Of a DNA stretch of 14,242 nt, positions 5,803 to 12,015 are shown piece after piece; positions within the stretch are counted from its first letter, which is position 1; every line of letters begins with the position of its first letter. Below the pieces are notes generated by a model, which searched no databases, had not been told where the DNA came from, and saw only the letters and a list, made by a program, of their open reading frames with translations. The stretch is from JAFGTE01 sp043800105. GTDB lineage: Bacteria > Patescibacteriota > Gracilibacteria > UM-FILTER-43-11. The translations under genes were made by a program, and so were the position numbers. The DNA lies in contig JAZDNJ010000077.1 of the NCBI GenBank assembly GCA_043800105.1, positions 1-14,242 of the forward strand, written 5' to 3'.

Positions 5803-6196
5803 ACCTGGGTCTTTCGACTCACTGATGGAAGAATATACCAGGCCGGAGGATATCGAGGCCGCTTTAGCGGAAAAAAGGCCTTCGGAAGAAGCTGAGTTCA
5901 AAAATACGGGCGAACTTGTCAAAGACTACCCTCATCCGCAACGTGAGACTGATCTGCATGGCATGACTGGCTCAGAGGCAATGTTTGAACTGGAGAATTT
6001 TATCAATCGGTCCATCCAGCAACGAATACGGACGGTGCGGGTGATTACGGGTAAAGGACTGCATTCCCAGAACATGAAGTCGGTACTCCCTGAGATGACG
6101 GAGGGGAAGCTGGCGGAACTGCGTCGGGCGGGTAAGATATTGGCTTTCAGACGTGAAAAGACGGGCGGGTCGTTTGTGGTTTATCTGGTTTCGTGA
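5792..6196 (+). CDS. Smr-domain protein
   Basis: A 134-residue protein with a small MutS-related (Smr) domain in its C-terminal two thirds. It has DLHG at 54-57 and the second conserved block ITGKGLHS at 85-92, ending in a Gly-Gly-Ser-Phe strand (125-128). Smr domains bind or nick DNA, and some act on RNA in ribosome rescue; which applies here cannot be told. The N-terminal 50 residues are acidic and probably flexible. It overlaps the upstream pyrophosphatase gene by 11 bp and the convergent hicB by 16 bp. Its last 14 codons (6155-6196) recur, diverged, at 6885-6926 beyond the hicAB module, which suggests that its present 3' end arrived with an inserted segment. Confidence 0.85.
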   Translation: MPNKPGSFDSLMEEYTRPEDIEAALAEKRPSEEAEFKNTGELVKDYPHPQRETDLHGMTGSEAMFELENFINRSIQQRIRTVRVITGKGLHSQNMKSVLPEMTEGKLAELRRAGKILAFRREKTGGSFVVYLVS

Positions 6197-6603
6197 ATTC
6201 GATTTACCCTTAATTGCGCCCCTAAAATCTCCAGAAGTTTGCTGAACTGCTCGATGCCGGGCATACGCCGACCCTGTTCATATTGGGCATAGGCATTCTT
6301 GCTTTTAAAACCGCAGGCATGGCTTACTTCTTCAATTGTTTTTTGACTGGCAGTACGTAAGCAACGAAGAATTAAGGGGATAGCCAAGCGATCTTCAGCT
6401 ATTAATATCAAGTCTCCTAACTGATCTGTCGCTGTTTTTACTTTAATTTTCTCGTCAAAATAAGCCAGGAACATTGTTTCCAATAAATCTTTAACCATTA
6501 ATTCTGCTTCCTTTTTTGTCCTGCCTTGAGTCATGGCATCAATCTCCTTTATTTCTGCAAGATAGTAAGGGCCGTCTTTTATAAAAGTAGGTTTAAACTC
6601 CAT
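6181..6603 (-). CDS. hicB: HicB-type antitoxin with C-terminal helix-turn-helix
   Basis: A 140-residue protein with a HicB-like partial RNase-H fold at the N-terminus (about 1-55: YYLAEIKEIDAMTQGRT, then KEAELMVKDLLETM). A C-terminal XRE-like helix-turn-helix follows (about 76-130: IEEVSHACGFKSKNAYAQYEQGRRMPG is the core). HicB antitoxins bind and block the HicA ribonuclease and repress their own operon. It lies downstream of hicA with an 11-bp overlap. Its last codons are antisense to the smr tail: the hicB stop falls inside smr at 6181-6183. A likely operator is the palindrome at 6796-6805 in the hicA promoter. Confidence 0.85.
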   Translation of the reverse strand: MEFKPTFIKDGPYYLAEIKEIDAMTQGRTKKEAELMVKDLLETMFLAYFDEKIKVKTATDQLGDLILIAEDRLAIPLILRCLRTASQKTIEEVSHACGFKSKNAYAQYEQGRRMPGIEQFSKLLEILGAQLRVNRIHETR

Positions 6604-6784
6604 AAATTCGAGGGTTATTTTTCGCTATTTGTATGATATTCTTTGCCAACCATTCATTGATGTCATTATGTCTGGGTATGCTTTTATAGACCTCTCCATT
6701 TGTCCAGAAATCATGATTAGCACCATGCCCCTTAAAATACCATCCATATTCCTTTAGCCTTCTTAAAAGTAATTTCCTCTTCAT
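6593..6784 (-). CDS. hicA: HicA-type mRNA interferase toxin
   Basis: A 63-residue protein of the HicA double-stranded-RNA-binding-like fold: basic N-terminal helix (KRKLLLRRLKEYGWYFKG), the catalytic-His segment GANHDFW (H24, in place of the usual GSH), then IPRHNDINEWLAKNIIQ. HicA toxins cleave mRNA independently of the ribosome. The start codon lies 6 bp from a good -10 box, so the message is predicted to be leaderless. Toxin-first order and overlap with hicB are typical of hicAB operons. The size is at the short end of the normal range and there is no sign of truncation. Confidence 0.83.
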   Translation of the reverse strand: MKRKLLLRRLKEYGWYFKGHGANHDFWTNGEVYKSIPRHNDINEWLAKNIIQIAKNNPRIYGV

Positions 6785-6790
6785 GCCAAT

Positions 6791-6818
6791 ATTACATCAA
6801 TTGATATACAAAAGTCAA
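6791..6818 (-). promoter_or_regulatory. hicAB promoter with palindromic operator
   Basis: Minus strand: -35 TTGACT (6813-6818, 5 of 6), 16-bp spacer, -10 TGTAAT (6791-6796, 5 of 6), then 6 bp to the hicA ATG. The spacer carries the perfect palindrome ATCAATTGAT (6796-6805), well placed for repression by the HicB helix-turn-helix. Confidence 0.6.
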
Positions 6819-6884
6819 TGCAATTAAGAATCAATAATAGTGAACTTTTGTTTACTCGTCAACTTATATTTCTTATAAAATTGC

Positions 6885-6926
6885 GAGAAGAAGGGCGGAT
6901 CGTTTGTGGTTTACCTGATCTCCTGA
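6885..6926 (+). pseudogene. Displaced 3' end of an smr gene
   Basis: Fourteen codons read EKKGGSFVVYLIS and a TGA stop; the live smr gene ends EKTGGSFVVYLVS and TGA. Of 42 bases 35 agree, and 11 of 13 residues. Four of the seven base differences are silent, and the other three make two substitutions (T to K, V to I). This pattern means the fragment diverged while it still coded for protein. An in-frame stop lies only two codons further upstream, so just the tail remains. Together with 6155-6196 it brackets hicAB. Confidence 0.75.
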
Positions 6927-6938
6927 ATCCCGTACAAT
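6911..6938 (+). promoter_or_regulatory. Possible promoter of the xer gene
   Basis: -35 TTACCT (6911-6916), 16-bp spacer, -10 TACAAT (6933-6938, 5 of 6). It overlaps the displaced smr tail. The start would be near 6945, about 33 nt before the ATG at 6978, and the 13-bp direct repeats would lie in and around the start region. Confidence 0.35.
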
Positions 6939-6977
6939 TTAATTGCGAATTACGAATCAGTAATTGCGAATTATTTT

Positions 6978-7898
6978 ATGCGACTATCCGAGGCCATCAG
7001 GCAGTTTTTGGAGCATTGTGAGATTGAAAAGAATCAGTCCAGACGAACGCTGGTGAATTATCAGCACTATTTAGAGCGGTTTTTGGAGTTTTCAAAGGAT
7101 GTGGAAATCGCGAAAATCGATTTGGGGTTGGTCAAAAGGTATCGGTTATTTTTGAACCGCTTTGAGTTTCGACCGCATGAACCGCTTTCAATCAAAACCC
7201 AGAACTATCATATAATCGCGCTGAGAGCTTTCTTAAAGTATTGCGCCAAACAAGACTGGAGGACGCTGGAACCGGAAAAAATCGAGCTGAGCAAAATTCC
7301 CGACCGCACGGTGGAACACCTGACGCGGGACGAACTGGAACGGCTCTTTGAAGCGGTGGATACCAGCACGATTGTGGGCCTGCGGAATCGGGCGATTATG
7401 GAATTTTTGTATTCGACGGGTTTGCGAATCAGTGAGTTAGTCAGTTTAAATCGCGACCAGATCAATCTGGAACGGGGTGAATTTCAGGTGCGCGGGAAAG
7501 GGCGAAAAATGAGGATTGTGTTTTTATCAAGGCGGGCAAAGGAGTGGGTCAGTGACTATTTGGAGATGCGGAATGACAGTTATGAGCCGCTGTTTTTGAA
7601 CCATCGCCGCGCACGGGGAAAAAAGGCGGGAGCGGTTGAGATGAAAGGTGAACACCGCCGGCTGACAGAGTACACAATTCAGGAGATGGTTCGCCGTACG
7701 GCCTATGAAGCGGGCATAGTGAAAAAGGTGACCCCACACGTTTTGCGCCATTCTTTCGCCACAGAGCTTTTGATAAACGGCGCCGATATTCGCTCGGTGC
7801 AGGATATGCTGGGCCACGCCAGCATTACGACGACCCAGATTTACACGCATTTGACGAACAAAAAACTGCGGGAAATTCATGAGAAGTTTCATAGGTAA
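6978..7898 (+). CDS. XerC/XerD-type tyrosine recombinase
   Basis: A 306-residue site-specific recombinase. Residues about 1-100 form the SAM-like DNA-clamping domain (LVNYQHYLERFLEFS; IIALRAFLKYCAKQ). Residues about 115-306 are the catalytic domain with the full set: R150 (STGLRISEL), K174 (VRGKGRK), H254 and R257 (HVLRHSFATELL), H280 (LGHASITTTQIYTH) and the nucleophile Y289. Length and sequence style are those of XerC/D, which resolve chromosome dimers at dif, rather than of long phage integrases. As the only recombinase in the window it may be the genome's single Xer protein. However, its position beside a duplicated smr 3' end also allows a role in integrating the hicAB segment. No clear dif site was recognised nearby. 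Confidence 0.92.
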   Translation: MRLSEAIRQFLEHCEIEKNQSRRTLVNYQHYLERFLEFSKDVEIAKIDLGLVKRYRLFLNRFEFRPHEPLSIKTQNYHIIALRAFLKYCAKQDWRTLEPEKIELSKIPDRTVEHLTRDELERLFEAVDTSTIVGLRNRAIMEFLYSTGLRISELVSLNRDQINLERGEFQVRGKGRKMRIVFLSRRAKEWVSDYLEMRNDSYEPLFLNHRRARGKKAGAVEMKGEHRRLTEYTIQEMVRRTAYEAGIVKKVTPHVLRHSFATELLINGADIRSVQDMLGHASITTTQIYTHLTNKKLREIHEKFHR

Positions 7899-7937
7899 AA
7901 TGGCAGGGTGACCCTATCGAAAAAACTTCATATTAGC

Positions 7938-7972
7938 CCAATCATATTGGGATCGTATCCTGATCATATCCT
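7938..7972. repeat. 11-bp tandem repeat units, array A
   Basis: Three consecutive 11-bp units, CCAATCATATT, GGGATCGTATC and CTGATCATATC, followed by CT. The first unit plus its flanks (7937-7951) forms CCCAAT-CAT-ATTGGG, a 6-bp inverted repeat. The same 11-bp unit, in both orientations, recurs at 13387-13443. Confidence 0.55.
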
Positions 7973-7995
7973 AAAAAACACCACTAGCAGGGTGT
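7973..7995 (-). terminator. Terminator-like hairpin, minus strand
   Basis: On the minus strand ACACC and GGTGT (7991-7995 and 7978-7982) form a 5-bp stem with an 8-nt loop, followed directly by five T (7973-7977). It lies downstream of the small membrane-protein gene and would stop that transcript before the convergent xer gene. Confidence 0.5.
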
Positions 7996-8015
7996 AGTGA
8001 AAAACGCAACATTGC

Positions 8016-8059
8016 TGGGACAATGGTGGGACAATGTTCCATCAATGGTGGGACAATGT
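8016..8059. repeat. 11-bp tandem repeat, array B
   Basis: Four contiguous 11-bp units: TGGGACAATGG, TGGGACAATGT, TCCATCAATGG, TGGGACAATGT. Units 1, 2 and 4 share TGGGACAATG exactly; unit 3 keeps only T and CAATG. The array is preceded by an inverted AACATTG (8008-8014) matching CAATGTT at 8032-8038. A stem of ATGCCC and GGGTAT (8073-8088) follows. Confidence 0.7.
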
Positions 8060-8093
8060 CGGCAAAAGTAGTATGCCCTGGTGGGTATGGCGC

Positions 8094-8127
8094 AAAATTG
8101 CTGGCAATTTTAAAGGGGGCCGGCCCC
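8094..8127. terminator. Paired hairpins between xer and the small membrane gene
   Basis: AAAATTGC-TG-GCAATTTT (8094-8111) is a perfect 8-bp inverted repeat with A and T ends, a shape that can end transcription from either side. Next to it GGGGCCGGCCCC (8116-8127) is a perfect 12-bp palindrome ending on the stop codon of the minus-strand gene, followed on that strand by CTTT. The T runs are short, so efficiency is uncertain. Confidence 0.4.
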
Positions 8128-8312
8128 TAGAAGGAGCCGGCGATGTAAGGGCTGACGTACGTGGAGTACGCCACGGCGAGGTCCTCGTGGAACCAGAAGA
8201 TGATGGCGGCCGCGACTCCGAGGAGCACGGCTAGCTTAACCATCTCTTTCGCGAGCTTGAGGCCCACGACCAGTAGCACGAGGCCGACCACAATCGCTAC
8301 GATGGATCCCAT
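8127..8312 (-). CDS. Small GC-rich membrane protein, 61 residues
   Basis: I do not recognise the family. The product has two hydrophobic helices (about residues 3-18, IVAIVVGLVLLVVGLK, and about 26-41, KLAVLLGVAAAIIFWF) joined by a short basic-amphipathic turn (LAKEMVK). It ends in an aromatic, hydroxyl-rich tail, so it is probably an inner-membrane hairpin. The start is well supported: AAAGGAGT (8322-8329) is a strong Shine-Dalgarno sequence, rare in this window, and a consensus promoter lies upstream. Almost all codons end in C or G, and the coding stretch is clearly more GC-rich than its neighbours. That points to heavy expression, foreign origin, or both. It follows dnaE on the same strand, 58 bp away, but has its own promoter overlapping the dnaE stop. 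Confidence 0.75.
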   Translation of the reverse strand: MGSIVAIVVGLVLLVVGLKLAKEMVKLAVLLGVAAAIIFWFHEDLAVAYSTYVSPYIAGSF

Positions 8313-8353
8313 CGAAAAAAGACTCCTTTGTTTGATGTTACGATTGCCTTAAT

Positions 8354-8381
8354 ATTATACAACTATTTTACTATTTGTCAA
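8354..8381 (-). promoter_or_regulatory. Consensus sigma-70 promoter of the small membrane gene
   Basis: Minus strand: TTGACA (8376-8381), 16-bp spacer, TATAAT (8354-8359), a perfect match at both boxes. The -35 box uses the last dnaE codons (Ile-Asp-Lys-stop). The predicted start near 8347 leaves a leader of about 35 nt that contains the Shine-Dalgarno sequence. Confidence 0.75.
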
Positions 8382-11300
8382 TCATTTCGTTGACTTTTGC
8401 TTCCAGCTTTTCGCTCCAGGCGATTTTTAGTGGCAGAGGAAGAACTTTGTCTCCGATGACGAGTTCTATATCGTCTTCGCCGGGATGTTTTTCGAAGAGT
8501 TTTTTCAGGGCCACGTAAAACTCTTTTTCCATATCCCGCGGCAGAATTATTTGATGGGCATTGGGGTTGGTGAACAGGGAATCGTTTTCAAGCTCGGCGA
8601 CCTGCGCGCCTTCGACTTCCAGGACATCTTCGGCTTCCGTGACTTCCTCATCTTCAGCGTCCTGTCTGGATGGGCGGCTGACTTTTTCGCCTTCCGTCCA
8701 TAAGCCCTCTTTTTTGGCTAACTCTTGCAATTCCTCAAGGGTCATGCCTTCCACGTTATCTACCACAACCTGCATATCTCCCATGCGTTTTTCAAGCTTG
8801 CCGTGGACGATCAGAATGCGACCTTCGATGAGTTCGCTGGCAAGTTTGGCGTAAGATTTCGGAAAAGCCACCACCTCGCCTTTGCCGGTCGTGTCCTCCA
8901 GCTGAATCATGGCCATCATATCGCCTTTTTTCGTCGTAATTTTACGGAAATCGGTAATCATACCGCCCACGCGGATTGGACTGCCAATAGTTTTGCTATG
9001 AAGTTTTTCGAGAGGAATGACTTTTCGCTGGAAGAACTGTGACAGGCCCACCAGCGGGTGAGATGAGACGTACAGGCCAAGATATTCTTTTTCCCAAGCC
9101 AGTTTCTGGCTGTCGGTGGCCGGCTCCAGTTTTTCGAGCTGAAGGTGGTCGGCGGGGGCCTCTTCCCCCATGGAATCGAAAAGGCCGGCCTGACCAACCA
9201 CAGTATTGCTATCCGCGTTTTTGGCGAAATCGGCAATGGCTTCCACATTCAGCCCGATCTGACGGCGCTCGCCAAAGGCGTCCATGGCACCGCCAAAGGC
9301 CAACGCCTCGATGGTTTTTTTGTTTAGGATTTTAGAAGGTACGCGTTTGGCAAAGTCTTCCAGACTGTCAAAAGGCCTGCTTTCCGCCTCGCACGCGTCG
9401 ATGATTTGTTTGACAGAACCGGCCCCCAAACCCTTAATGGCCGAGAGCCCGAAACGGATTTTGCCATCTTCGACGACGGTAAAATTGGAGCGTGATTCGT
9501 TTACATCCGGCGGAAGAACCTGAATTCCCATTTGCTCGCACTCACTGATTTCGATGACAATGCGGTCGGTATTATCGGCATCGGCGGACATAAGGGCCGT
9601 CATGAATTCGGTGGGGTAACGGGCTTTCAGATAAGCGGTTTGGTAGGCGATCATAGCGTAGCAGGCCGCGTGGGATTTGTTGAATCCGTAGCCGGCAAAC
9701 GGCTCGATTACCTTTTCGAAAATCTCGATGGCCAGATTTTTAGGGTGCCCTTTTTTCATGGCTCCCTCAATGAACTTTTCGCGCTGTGCCTCGAGTTCGG
9801 AGGCAATTTTTTTACCAATGGCCCGTCTAAGCAGATCAGCTTCGCCCAAACTAAAACCTCCGAAAACCTGAGCGATCTGCAATATCTGCTCCTGGTAAAT
9901 CGCAATTCCATAGGTTGTTTTAAGAATGGGCTCAAGGGAAGGATGGGCGTACTGTGTTTTTTTACGACCATGTTTGCCCGCGATATAATCGGGAATCCAT
10001 TCCATGGGCCCGGGACGATAGAGGGAAACCATAGCGATGATATCTTCGAATTCGGTTGGGCGGAGCTCTTTTAGGTAGCGCTTCATGCCGGCGGACTCCA
10101 GCTGGAATACACCGGTCGTTTCGCCGCGGGCCATGAGCGCGTAGGCTTTTTTATCGTTGGTGGGAATTTTTTTCAGGTTGATGGTGACGCCTTTAGTGCG
10201 CTCAATGATCTTGAGGGTGGTCTGCAAAATTGTCAGGTTTTTGAGGCCCAGAAAATCCATTTTAAGCAAACCCAGTGCTTCGAGCGGTTTGGCGGAATAC
10301 TGGGTGATCAGGCCGTGTTCGTCTTTGGGCGGGCGCATAAGGGCAGTGTATTTGGTCAGCGGTTCATCGGCAATCACCACCGCGCAGGCGTGCACCGACA
10401 CATGACGGACTGCACCTTCGAGTTTGAGGGCGCTTTCCATAACTTCCTTAAACGTATCGTCTTTTTCGATGGCGTCACGAAGTTCGGAAGACTTTTCAAG
10501 TGCTTCTTTTAACGTAGTTCCGGGACGTTCTGGAATGAGCTTGGCGAACTCATTCATACGGACAAACGGCACGCCCATGGTTCGTCCGACGTCTTTGACC
10601 GCCGCTCTGGCGGCCAATGTTCCGAAGGTGCAGATTTGGGCGACCCGGTCGCGGCCATATTTTTGGGCTACGTAATCGATAACTTCGTCACGGCGGTTAT
10701 CTGCGAAGTCCAGGTCGATATCCGGCAGACTGATACGGGCGGGGTTTAGGAAGCGTTCGAATAGCAGGTTGTACTTGAGCGGGTCGATGGTGGTGATGTC
10801 GAGACAGTAAGAAACCAGCGCGCCCGCGGCTGAACCACGACCAGGCCCCACGATGATCTGGTTGTCTTTTGCCCATTTCACAAAATCCCAGACGATCAGG
10901 AAATACCCGATAAATCCCATGTCCGAGATGATTTTGAGCTCGTATTCAAGCCTGTCTTTCAGGGCTTTTACGTTTTCCTCTTTTGAGTCTAAAACGTCTT
11001 TTTCTGTCTTGCATCCTCTTTCGGCAAGTTTGAATTTGGCGATCAGGCCGTGAAAGCAGAGTTCCCGCATATATTCCAGATCGGATTTGCCTTCGGGAGT
11101 TGGAAAAGTGGGGATGCGGTAGGTTTCGAAATCAAACCCAACTTTACAGCGGTCAGCTATTTTGACCGTATTTTCGATGGCCTCAGGAACATCCTTGAAA
11201 TAGTCGATAATTTTTTGCGGATCGTGCATGGAATAGTCGGCGTTCATCATGGAAAAACGCCCCGGGTCATCCAGGTTCCGGGCGGAGGCTACGCATGTCA

Positions 11301-11970
11301 TGATGTCCTGAGCCACGTTGTCTTCGGGGTTTACATAATGTACATCCACTGTGGCCACTACCGGTATTTTGAGTTCTCTGGAGAGTCTAATGATGCCGTC
11401 GTTGACGGTTTTTTGCTGAGTAAGGGCGGGGTGGTGCATAAGCTCCAGGTAGAAGTTTTCTTTTCCGAAAACTGACTGAAAGCGTTCAATCATTTCTTTG
11501 GCCCGCCCGGTATCGCTGTTAAGAATTGCCTGAGGAATATCGCCCATTATGCAGCCGGAAAGCGCGATAAGGCCTTTTGAGTGCTTTTTTAGCAGGTCCC
11601 AGTCCACGCGGGGTTTGTAGTAATAACCTTCCAGGCTGGCCACCGTGGCCATGGCCAGAAGATTTTCGTAACCCTCCTGCGTTTCGGCCAGCAGGGTGGC
11701 GTGGGTGCGCTTGTTGTCGATCTGGTGACGCTTGTCGGTAAGTTTGTTGAACGCGATGTAAACCTCGCAACCGATGATTGGTTTAATGTTGTGCTGTTTG
11801 CAGGCTTTGTAGAATTCGATAGCCCCATGCATGGTGCCGTGGTCAGTGATCGCGATGGCCGGCGACCCTTGTTCTTTGGCCTTTTTCACATATTCTTCCG
11901 GCGGCGAAAGGCCGTCGAGGATGGAGTAGAAGGTGTGAACATGAAGATTTACGAACTTACTTTCAGACAT
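8371..11970 (-). CDS. dnaE: DNA polymerase III alpha subunit
   Basis: The replicative polymerase of the DnaE class, 1199 residues, full length. Order: PHP domain (about 1-270); polymerase domain (about 280-830) with PGRGSAAG (376-383), catalytic D419 and D421 in PDIDLDFADNRRDEV and the third carboxylate D572 in LKMDFLGL; a helix-hairpin-helix region; an OB fold (about 990-1065). An acidic linker and a C-terminal domain follow. The PHP site keeps all nine metal-binding positions known from active bacterial enzymes: H10, H12, D19, H44, E69, H90, C140, D209 and H211. It may therefore proofread by itself, unlike E. coli DnaE, whose PHP site is degenerate. It lies 45 bp after cca on the same strand and is probably co-transcribed, with a possible internal extended -10 at 12000-12008. 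No Shine-Dalgarno sequence is visible before the ATG at 11970. Confidence 0.97.
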   Translation of the reverse strand: MSESKFVNLHVHTFYSILDGLSPPEEYVKKAKEQGSPAIAITDHGTMHGAIEFYKACKQHNIKPIIGCEVYIAFNKLTDKRHQIDNKRTHATLLAETQEGYENLLAMATVASLEGYYYKPRVDWDLLKKHSKGLIALSGCIMGDIPQAILNSDTGRAKEMIERFQSVFGKENFYLELMHHPALTQQKTVNDGIIRLSRELKIPVVATVDVHYVNPEDNVAQDIMTCVASARNLDDPGRFSMMNADYSMHDPQKIIDYFKDVPEAIENTVKIADRCKVGFDFETYRIPTFPTPEGKSDLEYMRELCFHGLIAKFKLAERGCKTEKDVLDSKEENVKALKDRLEYELKIISDMGFIGYFLIVWDFVKWAKDNQIIVGPGRGSAAGALVSYCLDITTIDPLKYNLLFERFLNPARISLPDIDLDFADNRRDEVIDYVAQKYGRDRVAQICTFGTLAARAAVKDVGRTMGVPFVRMNEFAKLIPERPGTTLKEALEKSSELRDAIEKDDTFKEVMESALKLEGAVRHVSVHACAVVIADEPLTKYTALMRPPKDEHGLITQYSAKPLEALGLLKMDFLGLKNLTILQTTLKIIERTKGVTINLKKIPTNDKKAYALMARGETTGVFQLESAGMKRYLKELRPTEFEDIIAMVSLYRPGPMEWIPDYIAGKHGRKKTQYAHPSLEPILKTTYGIAIYQEQILQIAQVFGGFSLGEADLLRRAIGKKIASELEAQREKFIEGAMKKGHPKNLAIEIFEKVIEPFAGYGFNKSHAACYAMIAYQTAYLKARYPTEFMTALMSADADNTDRIVIEISECEQMGIQVLPPDVNESRSNFTVVEDGKIRFGLSAIKGLGAGSVKQIIDACEAESRPFDSLEDFAKRVPSKILNKKTIEALAFGGAMDAFGERRQIGLNVEAIADFAKNADSNTVVGQAGLFDSMGEEAPADHLQLEKLEPATDSQKLAWEKEYLGLYVSSHPLVGLSQFFQRKVIPLEKLHSKTIGSPIRVGGMITDFRKITTKKGDMMAMIQLEDTTGKGEVVAFPKSYAKLASELIEGRILIVHGKLEKRMGDMQVVVDNVEGMTLEELQELAKKEGLWTEGEKVSRPSRQDAEDEEVTEAEDVLEVEGAQVAELENDSLFTNPNAHQIILPRDMEKEFYVALKKLFEKHPGEDDIELVIGDKVLPLPLKIAWSEKLEAKVNEMIDK

Positions 11971-11999
11971 GAAGAAAGTGCTTGAAATGCGGATTTAAG

Positions 12000-12008
12000 A
12001 TTATCACA
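12000..12008 (-). promoter_or_regulatory. Possible extended -10 promoter before dnaE
   Basis: Minus strand: TGt followed by GATAAT (12000-12005, 5 of 6). It lies in the 45-bp gap between cca and dnaE; a start near 11993 would give a leader of about 23 nt. No good -35 box is evident. Confidence 0.35.
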
Positions 12009-12015
12009 GGCAGGG

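Larger units (their letters stand above)
6822..6973 (+). repeat. Imperfect AT-rich direct repeats around the smr remnant
   Basis: The 25 bp at 6822-6846 match 6948-6972 at 20 positions. In the right-hand part the 13-mer TAATTGCGAATTA occurs twice exactly (6940-6952 and 6961-6973), 21 bp apart, two helical turns. The pair ends 4 bp before the xer start codon. These could be integration debris or a binding site for the recombinase. Confidence 0.5.

Noticed and set aside
6818..7021. Plus-strand open frame between hicA and xer
   Set aside because: It runs through the hicA promoter, AT-rich direct repeats, the displaced smr tail in another frame and the xer start. Its translation simply mirrors the repeats (ELRISNCEL type).
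7938..8059. CRISPR array
   Set aside because: Units are 11 bp and contiguous, with no unique spacers of 25-40 bp and no cas genes nearby.
7899..8126. dif-like recombination site after the xer gene
   Set aside because: No two 11-bp half-sites with a 6-8 bp centre resembling known dif sites were seen; the 11-bp units here are contiguous, without a central spacer.
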